Source: Thermoplasmata archaeon M9B1D (lineage in GTDB: Archaea > Thermoplasmatota > E2 > DHVEG-1). Taken from it: DNA of 17,673 nt. The notes beneath the pieces are model-generated. The model ran no database searches. It was not told where the DNA came from and saw only the letters and a program-made list of their open reading frames with translations. The position numbers were made by a program, and so were the translations under genes. The number at the start of each line of letters is the position of its first letter. The stretch's first letter is position 1. The stretch covers positions 1-17,673 of the forward strand of contig MUGC01000034.1 of NCBI GenBank assembly GCA_002900535.1. The letters are read 5' to 3'. Shown one piece after another: positions 1 to 6,887 of this stretch.

Positions 1-59
1 TTCCCAGTTATTGACACAACCTTTTTAACAAGATGCATTATTTCACTGTGAAAAATATT

Positions 60-143
60 GCGGGGATGGCCCAGCCCGGCACGGCGATGGATTGCTAATC
101 CATTGGTCTTACGACCTCGGGAGTTCGAATCTCCCTCCCCGCG
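60..143 (+). tRNA. tRNA-Ser (anticodon GCT)
   Basis: The cloverleaf folds by eye. The acceptor stem GCGGGGA (60-66) pairs with TCCCCGC (136-142), followed by the discriminator G at 143, as expected for serine. The anticodon stem ATGGA/TCCAT (87-91/99-103) encloses loop TTGCTAA with anticodon GCT at 94-96, reading AGC/AGU. A long variable arm, GGTC/GACC (105-108/113-116), marks a class II tRNA and fits serine. The T arm is GGGAG-TTCGAAT-CTCCC (119-135). No intron and no encoded CCA. A T-rich TTTTTAAC at 22-29 could be the promoter TATA element but is weak. Nothing else is evident in bases 1-59. Confidence 0.97.
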
Positions 144-211
144 TAAATAATTAGCACGGTAATAATTAACACGATTATTAAAACGGAAGGAAAAAAAGAC
201 GATTTTAATCT

Positions 212-237
212 GCAAGGGTTCAAATCCCTTCCCTATG
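212..237 (+). pseudogene. tRNA 3'-end-like relic (T arm plus acceptor 3' strand)
   Basis: AAGGG-TTCAAAT-CCCTT (214-230) is a perfect 5-bp T arm with a 7-base T loop, followed by CCCTATG in the place of an acceptor 3' strand. No matching acceptor 5' strand (CATAGGG) or anticodon arm occurs in the preceding 90 bases, so this is not an intact tRNA. Sixteen bases (218-233, GTTCAAATCCCTTCCC) recur exactly at 12141-12156. It lies in the gap between tRNA-Ser and the end of the thiamine operon. A decayed tRNA copy or old integration scar is the simplest reading. Confidence 0.5.
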
Positions 238-260
238 TTATTTCAAAGGTAAATTAAGGT

Positions 261-280
261 TCAAATAATGCAATATTTGA
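261..280 (-). terminator. possible terminator hairpin after thiL
   Basis: TCAAATA (261-267) and TATTTGA (274-280) form a 7-bp stem with a 6-base loop, 10 bases past the thiL stop on the minus strand. No long U-tract follows, so the call is weak. Confidence 0.3.
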
Positions 281-289
281 CTCAATATT

Positions 290-1246
290 TTAAGAAGAAA
301 CACTATTTGAAAAATGGTTATAACCACTTTTTTCTATTTTTTCTTTACCTCTAAATGATTTAAGGAAAATATCTTTTTCTTTTGTTATTTCACCTACGAT
401 GAAACCTTCAACTTTTCCAATGTTTTCTTTTGAAACAGTATAAACAAGTTCAAAATCTTCTCCACCAAAAAGCGCGTAATTATATTCATCCTCATTTAAA
501 GCTCTTGCAGTACTTCTAACATCATCATTAATCGGTATTTTTTCTTTGTAAATCACAGCACCACATTTACTTTTCTCACAAATATGGTTAATTTCAAGAG
601 CAAGACCATCAGATATATCAATCATTGAGTTAACATAAGGCGCAATTTTTAATGCGAAGTCAAATCGAGCTTTTGGTTCAAGATATTTTTTCTTAACTTG
701 ATCAAAATTTTCTAAATTTTCTTGAAAAACTCTAAGCCCTGCGCGACCATTACCAATAGGACCTGAAATAAAAATATAATCACCTATTTTTGCACCACTT
801 CTAAGTAAAAGATTTTTTTTACTGACTTCACCTGTTAAAGAAATTGAGATAATAATTTGTTTACTATGCGTCATGTTTCCACCGATTATTTCAATATTGT
901 ATTTGCTGCAGGTTTTCCACATGCCCTTGTACATATCTTCAACAAAATCAACATCAATATCTTCTGGTAAACAAAGTGAAACCAAAACATATTTTGGAAT
1001 ACCACCCATTGCTGCTACATCAGAAACATTGATTTCTATTGCTTTCATCCCAATTTGCGGTGGTGTAAACCAATCTTTTTTAAAATGATCTCCTTCGACT
1101 AAACAATCCGTCGTTAAAATCTCTAAACCTTTTTTTGTTTTAACAACTGCTGCATCATCACCTATTCCGATTAAAACATCTTTTTTTTTTGATTTTTTAG
1201 TAATTCTATCAATAAGACCAAACTCTCCAATTTCTTTAATCTTCAT
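290..1246 (-). CDS. thiL: Thiamine-monophosphate kinase ThiL
   Basis: ThiL phosphorylates thiamine monophosphate to thiamine diphosphate with ATP, the last step of the pathway, in the cytosol. The 318-residue protein has usual family length and the full AIR-synthase-like motif set: GDDAAVV (29-35) and TTDCLVEGDHF (45-55) for Mg-nucleotide and substrate binding, NVSDVAAMGG (73-82), IGGNMTHS (121-128), the RSGAKIGD stretch near 150, DISDGLALEI (210-219) and GGEDFELVYT (261-270). It is the last gene of the thiamine operon; its ATG lies inside the end of thiC (11-base overlap). GGAGTG lies 6 bases before the ATG, supporting this start. No missing key motif was seen. The assignment is firm. Confidence 0.96.
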   Translation of the reverse strand: MKIKEIGEFGLIDRITKKSKKKDVLIGIGDDAAVVKTKKGLEILTTDCLVEGDHFKKDWFTPPQIGMKAIEINVSDVAAMGGIPKYVLVSLCLPEDIDVDFVEDMYKGMWKTCSKYNIEIIGGNMTHSKQIIISISLTGEVSKKNLLLRSGAKIGDYIFISGPIGNGRAGLRVFQENLENFDQVKKKYLEPKARFDFALKIAPYVNSMIDISDGLALEINHICEKSKCGAVIYKEKIPINDDVRSTARALNEDEYNYALFGGEDFELVYTVSKENIGKVEGFIVGEITKEKDIFLKSFRGKEKIEKSGYNHFSNSVSS

Positions 1247-2504
1247 TCAAAGCACTCCTAGTCATTTTTACAGAACAAAATCTTCCACACATAGAACATA
1301 CTTCTCCATCAGCATCAGTACATCTTTCTCGTACTTTTTTAGCAAAATCTGGATCAATTGCCAAATCAAGCATACTTCTCCAGTCAAGATTTGAACGAGC
1401 AGCGCTCATCTTATTATCCCAGTTTATCGCACCCTTTAAACCACGAGCGACATCAGCAGCATGAGCTGCGATTCTAGATGCAATTACTCCTTTTTTTACA
1501 TCTTCAATATTTGGAAGCCCTAGATGTTCAGAAGGTGTAACGTAACAAAGGAAATCTGCACCATAATATGCGGCTAGACATCCACCTATTGCACTTGTTA
1601 TATGATCATAACCTGGTGCAATATCTGTGACAAGTGGTCCTAATACATAAAACGGTGCACCGTGGCATATTTCCTTTTCAAGCCTTATGTTTTCTTCGAT
1701 TTGATTAAGTGGTATATGACCAGGACCTTCTATCATTACCTGAACACCTGCAGCCCATGCACGTTTTGTAAGTTCACCCAGAATATGAAGTTCTGAGAGT
1801 TGCGCTTCATCTGTTGCATCCTTAAGGCATCCTGGACGCAGCCCGTCACCAAGACTCAGTGTTACATCATATTTTTTTGCCATTTCAAGGATTTTGTCAA
1901 AATGTGTATATAAAGGATTTTCGGTCTTGTGATAAATCATCCATTTAAGTGTAAGTGCACCGCCCCTGCTTACAACACCCATAAGACGTTTTTTGATAAA
2001 TGGAATGGATTTTTTAAGAAGGCCTGCATGAATTGTTATAAAATCAACGCCATCCTCGATATGGTTTCTGATACCCTCTAAAAAATCATTTTCTGAAAGC
2101 TCAACTACGTCATCAACCTTACAAGCCGCTTGGTAAACTGGAACGGTTCCTACAGGAATATTACTGTTTTTTATTATCTTTCGGCGGATAAGATCTATAT
2201 CGCCACCTGTGCTAAGGTCCATTACTGTATCTGCTTTTGCATCGATACATACGCAAAGTTTTTCAAGTTCGTATTCAAGTTCAGCCATGTCTGGAGAAGA
2301 ACCAATATTTGCATTGACCTTAATACCAAGGCCCTCACCGATACCAATTGGACTAAGATTTTTATGCAGAATTGAAGCAGGAATTACCACTTTACCCTGA
2401 GAAATTTTATTTTTTAATGCATTAACATCAATATTTTCTTTTCTGGAAACAAATTCCATTTCTTTTGTAATTTTATTATGCCTTGCTTTTTCTAATTGAG
2501 TCAT
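1236..2504 (-). CDS. thiC: Phosphomethylpyrimidine synthase ThiC
   Basis: ThiC is a radical-SAM enzyme that rearranges aminoimidazole ribotide into HMP phosphate, the pyrimidine half of thiamine. The 422-residue protein is the short archaeal/anaerobe form without the N-terminal extension of E. coli ThiC. Recognisable blocks include the NANIGSS segment near residue 65, MDLSTGGD, EGPGHIPLNQIEENI, GPLVTDIAPGYDHITSAIGG and the PSEHLGLP region. The C-terminal cluster motif is CSMCGRFC (Cys 403, 406, 410), spaced CX2CX3C, one residue shorter than the CX2CX4C of E. coli ThiC; I believe both spacings occur in the family. The ATG overlaps the thiE stop (ATGA, 2501-2504), and GGAGGG 9 bases upstream gives a strong ribosome site, so the start is well supported. 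Confidence 0.97.
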   Translation of the reverse strand: MTQLEKARHNKITKEMEFVSRKENIDVNALKNKISQGKVVIPASILHKNLSPIGIGEGLGIKVNANIGSSPDMAELEYELEKLCVCIDAKADTVMDLSTGGDIDLIRRKIIKNSNIPVGTVPVYQAACKVDDVVELSENDFLEGIRNHIEDGVDFITIHAGLLKKSIPFIKKRLMGVVSRGGALTLKWMIYHKTENPLYTHFDKILEMAKKYDVTLSLGDGLRPGCLKDATDEAQLSELHILGELTKRAWAAGVQVMIEGPGHIPLNQIEENIRLEKEICHGAPFYVLGPLVTDIAPGYDHITSAIGGCLAAYYGADFLCYVTPSEHLGLPNIEDVKKGVIASRIAAHAADVARGLKGAINWDNKMSAARSNLDWRSMLDLAIDPDFAKKVRERCTDADGEVCSMCGRFCSVKMTRSALNED

Positions 2505-3157
2505 TTACTTTTACCCTCCTTTATAAGCCTAATAAAATCCAAAACATAAGCATATACATCATTAGAATCTAAAACAGCAGAAACAGCAACTACACCATCA
2601 GCACCTGATTTTATTACATCAACAATATTTTCTTTGTTGATACCACCAACAGCTATAATTGGTAAACCAACCCTGCTTCTAACTTTCTTGATCATATCAA
2701 GACCACAAGGAATACCTGAGCCTTCCTTTGTATCAGTTTTAAAAATTGGTGCAAGACCAATATAGTCAACCCCCCAGCTTTCTGCTTCAACTGCCTCTTT
2801 TTCATTATGAACAGTCATTCCAATAATCTTGTTAGAACCAAGCAATTTTCTAGCAACATCAACTGAGATATCTTCTTGACCTAGATGAACACCATCAGCA
2901 TCCACTGCAATTGCTACATCAATCCTATCATTAATAAGAAAAAAAGCACGACCACCGCATAATTGTTTGATTTTTTTCGCCTCATTAATCATTTCATGAG
3001 TAGTTTTATTCTTCTCACGATATTGAATAACTTTACATCCTGCATCTAATGCCTGTTTAACATCAGATAATATTCCATTTCTACTAATACTGGAATAAGT
3101 AACTAGATAATAATCTAAATTAGTCAGTTTCTTCAACTTGAACCATCTCTTTAACAC
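2501..3157 (-). CDS. thiE: Thiamine-phosphate synthase ThiE
   Basis: ThiE couples HMP diphosphate with thiazole phosphate to give thiamine monophosphate. The TIM-barrel signature is complete: QYREK (45-49), LINDR (74-78), DGVHLGQED (88-96), LAPIFKTDTK (135-144) and AVGGI (169-173). The listed start is a GTG inside the end of thi4 (38-base overlap). No good ribosome site precedes it; a TTG at 3134-3136, preceded by GAGATGG, is an alternative that would remove seven residues and leave MKKLTNLDYYLVT. Presence of ThiE rather than a ThiD-ThiN fusion means the ThiN fold in this operon is free to serve only as the sensor domain of ThiR. The function is firm; the exact start is not. Confidence 0.95.
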   Translation of the reverse strand: MLKRWFKLKKLTNLDYYLVTYSSISRNGILSDVKQALDAGCKVIQYREKNKTTHEMINEAKKIKQLCGGRAFFLINDRIDVAIAVDADGVHLGQEDISVDVARKLLGSNKIIGMTVHNEKEAVEAESWGVDYIGLAPIFKTDTKEGSGIPCGLDMIKKVRSRVGLPIIAVGGINKENIVDVIKSGADGVVAVSAVLDSNDVYAYVLDFIRLIKEGKSK

Positions 3158-3938
3158 CAGGTTTCCCTAATCGTTTAGCAAGAATATCAGCAAGTTTTTT
3201 ACCTGACAGCAGCATGCCTCCAAAAATCGGACCCATTCTATTTCCACCAAAAGCCGCGTTTGCAGCCATACCACAAACATAAACATTAGGATAGATTTCT
3301 TTTGTATTTTCCACGACAGTTTTCTCGCCGATTTCAGCATTCATCGATTTCTCACCCATAATTTTACCAGTTTTAGTAAACAGTTTTCCATCAACTTTTT
3401 TTTCAAGAGTCTTTAAAATCTCTAGTGGGTGACCTGTTGCCTCGACAACAATTTTTGAGCGTACCGACAATGGATCAACATGAAGACCTGCAAGCTCAAC
3501 ACTGCTCCAGTTAATTACAACACCACAAACTCTACCCTTATTTATCATTACATCTTCTACGCTCATACAATTAAAAATCTTTGTTCCTGCTTGCATTGCC
3601 TTTGAACAAATAGTAGAAATAGCCTCCACAGAATCGGATGTATAATAACCAGTCTCGTATTTCTTATATGAGATTCCAAATTCATCAAGGATTTCTTTAC
3701 CATCATCACCTACAACAATCTCATTAAACATCATACCACCACCCCACATACCACCACCGATGGACAGTTTACGCTCATATATAGATACCTTAAAACCTTG
3801 TTTTGATAGATAATACGCAGCAGTTAAGCCCGCTGGACCTGCGCCAGCGATAATTACATCTTGGTCAAGATTGTTCACAAATTTCTCTGTAAATCTTTCT
3901 ATTATTGCCTTTGTTATTATTTCGTCTTTTAATTTCAT
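3120..3938 (-). CDS. thi4: Thiazole synthase Thi4, archaeal sulfide-using type
   Basis: Thi4 builds the thiazole (ADP-thiazole intermediate) from NAD and glycine. The 272-residue protein begins with a Rossmann dinucleotide-binding motif, AGAGPAGLTAAYYLSKQG (31-48), and has the family block IGGGMWGGGMMFNEIVV (60-76), the central VELAGLHVDP (147-156) and C-terminal GNRMGPIFGGMLLSG (232-246). In yeast Thi4 a cysteine just before the DP pair is the single-use sulfur donor. Here that position is His153, as in the Methanococcus jannaschii enzyme, which is known to be catalytic and to use free sulfide with iron. So I infer a multi-turnover, sulfide- and iron-dependent enzyme suited to an anaerobe. 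The ATG overlaps the thiR stop (ATGA, 3935-3938), with GAGG 7 bases upstream. Confidence 0.95.
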   Translation of the reverse strand: MKLKDEIITKAIIERFTEKFVNNLDQDVIIAGAGPAGLTAAYYLSKQGFKVSIYERKLSIGGGMWGGGMMFNEIVVGDDGKEILDEFGISYKKYETGYYTSDSVEAISTICSKAMQAGTKIFNCMSVEDVMINKGRVCGVVINWSSVELAGLHVDPLSVRSKIVVEATGHPLEILKTLEKKVDGKLFTKTGKIMGEKSMNAEIGEKTVVENTKEIYPNVYVCGMAANAAFGGNRMGPIFGGMLLSGKKLADILAKRLGKPGVKEMVQVEETD

Positions 3939-4732
3939 TTTATTTCCTCATTTATTTCTAAAACCTTATTTGCAACATCAACAGCATTTTTACCTAACAC
4001 ATAGGCACATGGCTCTATTCCAAAATCTCCTTTGTGAATTAGTATATCATAATTTTTACTTGCATTTTTTAGTTTGAAATCTTTTGTAAGAAAACTTGTT
4101 TTAAATTTTGTTTCTTCTATTTCTTTTGTGTATGCTATATTCATAATTGCATTTGCATTTAGGTTTTTACCAAGTTTTATAAGAATTGAAGATAGATGTT
4201 TGCTTTTACCAAATTTTATGCTATTGTATCCTGTGATCTTGTCTTCAGTAATTATCAGACCGTTGAGAAAACTTGCTACGTCCTCAGTTTTTTTTGCATT
4301 TTTTTTGCTCATTGCAATGTTTATTTTAACTTCAGGGATTAGCCCTCTGATATCTTTTTCTTTTAATTTATAAAATGCTTGTTTTAAGTTATCGGTTATA
4401 TTGCTGTTTTCATCTGTAAGTATTTCGTTTTTATCTGCAATTAAAAAGTCGCCTTCAACGTTTTTATCTGAAAATGTTATACAAGTTTGAAAGTTAATCG
4501 ATTGTTTATCAATTATTTTTTCTGCTATCTCCTGAGCCTTTTTCATAATATTATCTGATATTTGTTCATTTGAGCTGCAGTAGTTGCTAACCATTGGTTG
4601 AGAAAGATTAAGAATTTTAGATATCTTTGACTGTTCTATTTTTTTACTGTAAAGTATTTTTGCTATTGCTTTTTTGAGAAGCATTGCTTTTTCTCCCCGG
4701 ATAAGAAATACCTCAACAGACATATTAATCAT
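3935..4732 (-). CDS. thiR: ThiR-type thiamine regulator (HTH plus ThiN sensor domain)
   Basis: The 265-residue protein has an N-terminal helix-turn-helix (about 18-75; the QSKISKILNLSQPMVSNY stretch at 34-51 is the probable recognition unit) and a C-terminal ThiN-like domain (about 115-263) with RGLIPEVKINIA (129-140) and FGKSKHLSS (174-182). ThiN is a thiamine-phosphate synthase fold; fused to an HTH rather than to ThiD it is the known architecture of archaeal ThiR repressors that sense thiamine phosphates. It is first in the operon and probably controls itself and all four downstream enzymes. The TATA box is centred about 24 bases before the ATG, so the transcript is probably leaderless. 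A second in-frame ATG lies three codons in. The function is inferred from architecture and context. Confidence 0.88.
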   Translation of the reverse strand: MINMSVEVFLIRGEKAMLLKKAIAKILYSKKIEQSKISKILNLSQPMVSNYCSSNEQISDNIMKKAQEIAEKIIDKQSINFQTCITFSDKNVEGDFLIADKNEILTDENSNITDNLKQAFYKLKEKDIRGLIPEVKINIAMSKKNAKKTEDVASFLNGLIITEDKITGYNSIKFGKSKHLSSILIKLGKNLNANAIMNIAYTKEIEETKFKTSFLTKDFKLKNASKNYDILIHKGDFGIEPCAYVLGKNAVDVANKVLEINEEIK

Positions 4733-4750
4733 TAATAAAAAACTATCAAT

Positions 4751-4762
4751 GGTTTATAAACC
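4751..4762 (-). promoter_or_regulatory. Thiamine operon TATA box inside a 12-bp palindrome (candidate ThiR operator)
   Basis: GGTTTATAAACC is a perfect 12-bp inverted repeat whose centre TTTATAAA is an archaeal TATA box. Flanking CAAT and ATTG nearly extend the symmetry. The TATA centre is about 24 bases from the thiR ATG, the usual TATA-to-start-site distance, so transcription should begin at or next to the ATG. A dimeric regulator bound here would block TBP. Binding by ThiR is inference. Confidence 0.65.
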
Positions 4763-5046
4763 TATTGTAAAAAATATGAAATAAATAAAAGATACAATAT
4801 ACGAAAATATTTAAAATAACTATAAAAAAATTATTAAATTAAATAAATTTAACGGATGTTGAACATAACATTTGCTAATGTTCAGTATAATACCATATGA
4901 AAAACATTAATAAAAAATTAATACTAAATGCTTGATAATTATATTTAGGTTTTAAACCTTGCATTTTTCCTCCCTCTTATTCCCTTATTTCAAATCAACT
5001 AAAAGTTTATAAAAATTATCTTAAGAAATAAATACTTTCAACAAAA
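4763..5046. other. Intergenic region with further palindromes
   Basis: This 284-base AT-rich gap lies between the exported-protein gene at 5047 and the thi promoter. It holds ATGTTGAACAT (4856-4866, an 11-base palindrome) followed by a second ATGTTCA at 4878-4884 that pairs with TGAACAT (4860-4866). It also holds AGGTTTTAAACCT (4947-4959), a palindrome close in sequence to the one over the thi TATA box. I see no ORF with coding character and no RNA gene. The 4947-4959 hairpin could alternatively help end the upstream transcript, although no clear U-tract follows it. Confidence 0.4.
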
Positions 5047-6267
5047 TCATTCTAAGATAATATCCATTCCCATAAAATATGGAGGATTAGCATATCCGTC
5101 TGGATTATAATCGAAAGAACTTGTACTCAGATTGTAATCTCCAGGGCCTCCAATCCCATATACGCAACCTTCTGCCTTATCATCATCATAATACCATTTA
5201 TCCCTCGGCAAGATGGTATTAAACTTCTTTATTCCTTCAGGAGTATCCCATCTTATATTCCAAAATCCTTTAAACATAGGAGCGGGAAAGAAAAAATAAA
5301 TAAATGTATTTTCAATCTCGAAGTGAGCCTTACCATTTAACATAAATTCAGAAATGTGTGATTTGCTTTTTATTATATTAGCATCATATTCTCCATACCA
5401 TAAGCCATAGACTTTCCCACCTTCATAAGTTGAAATCTCTAAATCACTGCATTCATCGCTGAAATTCATCCATACAGACCATTGATTTGAAAAATCTTTT
5501 TGGTCTAAATCATAAACGACTCCTGAATAAATAAAATACCATGTCCCCGGGTCAAAAGAATGATCCCAAGGGTTACACATCCCACCTTTTGTAATACGTT
5601 CATTGTTTTTATCGTAAATTTTTCTATCCTCATATGTATAATTAATAAATCTCCCGAATTTGTAGTGTTCATATCGTAAACTCCCCTTATAGATGGCTTC
5701 ACCCACCCAACTGCCCATCATCATAATAAACCCCGAAGAATTTGTTAATAAACATCCTGCAAAATTTGCGCAGGAAGTTTTTTGTTTTCCAATTGCATAT
5801 CTTTCTAATGCAAAAGTGACTTCATCAAGATATATCATATTAGACGAAGATACTTTTACAACATAGATAGAGCCATTACTTTCTCCATAAAAATGTGTCT
5901 CATCATCCTGAGCTTTTTCAGTAAAACCTTTAGCATTAACCTCATTATAACTAATCAAATCATGCTCACTTCCATAGTATGTTACTCGTCTTGCAATTAT
6001 ACTATCAGAAGATTTCATGTCATTTGCCACATTATAATAAAAAAAAGAATTTCCCGAATATTCAACCACTAAATCACTCGATAAAACATTAGATTTTTCA
6101 ACTTCATCTATTATATCTTGGATTGAAATCTCATCTATATTTTTCCTAAAAGTTACTGGAGTATTTATTGTATGAAAAATACCTATACTCGAAGGCATAA
6201 GGAATGATAATATAATTAAAACAATAAAGCCTATACTCAAAGTTTTTTTTAACATCTTCCTATCCAT
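5047..6267 (-). CDS. Exported protein of unknown function
   Basis: I do not recognise this 406-residue protein. It starts with a basic N-terminus and a hydrophobic stretch (about residues 9-30) that reads as a signal peptide or membrane anchor, then a long polar, aromatic-rich region. There is no lipobox and no C-terminal membrane segment. Scattered cysteines and many Tyr, Trp, Asp and Gly residues suggest an extracellular beta-rich fold. The C-terminus has a Pro/Gly/Tyr-rich stretch (GGPGDYNLSTSSFDYNPDGY) and ends MDIILE, without the RF..FP tail of the two PKD proteins downstream. The ATG at 6265-6267 has GGGGG 9 bases upstream and a TATA box further up. It is the first of several exported proteins in this stretch, but shares no operon with them. 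Confidence 0.75.
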   Translation of the reverse strand: MDRKMLKKTLSIGFIVLIILSFLMPSSIGIFHTINTPVTFRKNIDEISIQDIIDEVEKSNVLSSDLVVEYSGNSFFYYNVANDMKSSDSIIARRVTYYGSEHDLISYNEVNAKGFTEKAQDDETHFYGESNGSIYVVKVSSSNMIYLDEVTFALERYAIGKQKTSCANFAGCLLTNSSGFIMMMGSWVGEAIYKGSLRYEHYKFGRFINYTYEDRKIYDKNNERITKGGMCNPWDHSFDPGTWYFIYSGVVYDLDQKDFSNQWSVWMNFSDECSDLEISTYEGGKVYGLWYGEYDANIIKSKSHISEFMLNGKAHFEIENTFIYFFFPAPMFKGFWNIRWDTPEGIKKFNTILPRDKWYYDDDKAEGCVYGIGGPGDYNLSTSSFDYNPDGYANPPYFMGMDIILE

Positions 6268-6281
6268 ATTATTTTTCCCCC

Positions 6282-6319
6282 TTTATTTGCAAATAAATAG
6301 CACATTTCTTCTATAAAAA
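6282..6319 (-). promoter_or_regulatory. Promoter and palindromic operator of the 5047-6267 gene
   Basis: TTTTTATA (6312-6319, minus strand) is a plausible TATA box placing the start site near 6289. That position lies inside TTTATTTGCAAATAAA (6282-6297), a perfect 16-bp palindrome. The GGGGG ribosome-binding stretch follows at 6277-6281. A repressor bound to the palindrome would cover the start site. Confidence 0.5.
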
Positions 6320-6636
6320 CCTATCTTTAGAAAACAAATGTTAGGTTGAACATCCGATTAGTAAATAAAAAATTGGGATTAACAAATGTTAATATTATTT
6401 GGAAAGAATTATATAATAAAAATTTATTTACTTTTCTTGGGGGAAGACTAAAAGAGGTAGTAACCAATCCATTGTTTAATGTGTATTCGCATAGTGCGTT
6501 TCTAAAATGTGTAAAAAATATGTCTTCCTCTTTTCTCCTTACAATTATTTTATTTAGTACTATTTTTACTAATATTTTATATAGAACTATAATAACAAAT
6601 TGAGCAGAGTGTTATTATGATAGAATGACAAGAAAG
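6320..6636. other. Intergenic region, no convincing gene
   Basis: About 317 bases between two divergent promoters. ATGTT and AACAT (6338-6342 and 6349-6353) form a spaced inverted repeat like the ATGTTGAACAT found upstream of thiR. An open frame from a TTG at 6346 to 6603 exists (85 codons) but has no ribosome site and no recognisable product, so I do not call it. No RNA gene was seen. Confidence 0.4.
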
Positions 6637-6644
6637 ATATAAAT
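6637..6644 (+). promoter_or_regulatory. TATA box of the 48-aa ORF
   Basis: ATATAAAT at 6637-6644 lies about 35 bases before the ATG at 6675, predicting a start site near 6666 and a leader of fewer than 10 bases. Confidence 0.5.
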
Positions 6645-6674
6645 ATTATTGTCGAGAAAGTATAACTTGTGGGG

Positions 6675-6821
6675 ATGACGATGAAAATAAAAAATAATGA
6701 GATGGGTGATATTATTTTAACCGATGAAAAAACAGATGAGACAACTTTAGATGATATTGTAAAAATATTGGAGATTAAAAATAGATTAATGGAAAAATTA
6801 AATTCAATATCTAATAAGTAA
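6675..6821 (+). CDS. Small acidic protein, 48 aa
   Basis: The frame from ATG at 6675 to TAA at 6819-6821 encodes a short acidic protein: the first half is rich in Asp/Glu/Thr (about residues 10-27) and the rest forms a predicted amphipathic helix, LDDIVKILEIKNRLMEKLNS (25-44). An alternative ATG lies two codons in (6681). Support for a real gene: a good TATA box at the right distance, a G-rich GGGG just before the ATG, and a hairpin right after the stop. No membrane segment, no cysteines, no family recognised. It stands alone between an exported protein and the caspase-like gene; its role is unknown. Confidence 0.5.
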   Translation: MTMKIKNNEMGDIILTDEKTDETTLDDIVKILEIKNRLMEKLNSISNK

Positions 6822-6836
6822 TTTTATAAAATCTCT

Positions 6837-6865
6837 TGATAAATATTTGTTTTTTTTATTTATCA
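6837..6865. terminator. Bidirectional terminator hairpin
   Basis: TGATAAATA (6837-6845) and TATTTATCA (6857-6865) form a 9-bp stem around an 11-base T-rich loop, between the convergent 48-aa ORF and caspase-like gene. Its position and T-rich content fit transcript ends; the T-run is on the plus strand. Confidence 0.5.
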
Positions 6866-6887
6866 TCATTTCAAAAAATCTGTCTGG

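Noticed and set aside
150..240. Second complete tRNA gene after tRNA-Ser
   Set aside because: The T arm at 214-230 is perfect, but no acceptor 5' strand, D arm or anticodon arm could be paired upstream.
4733..4900. Thiamine riboswitch upstream of the thi operon
   Set aside because: No THI-box-like conserved segments on the minus strand, and the TATA spacing predicts a leaderless transcript.
6346..6603. 85-codon plus-strand open frame starting with TTG
   Set aside because: No ribosome site, no TATA box at a fitting distance, no recognisable product and AT-driven amino-acid content; left as intergenic.
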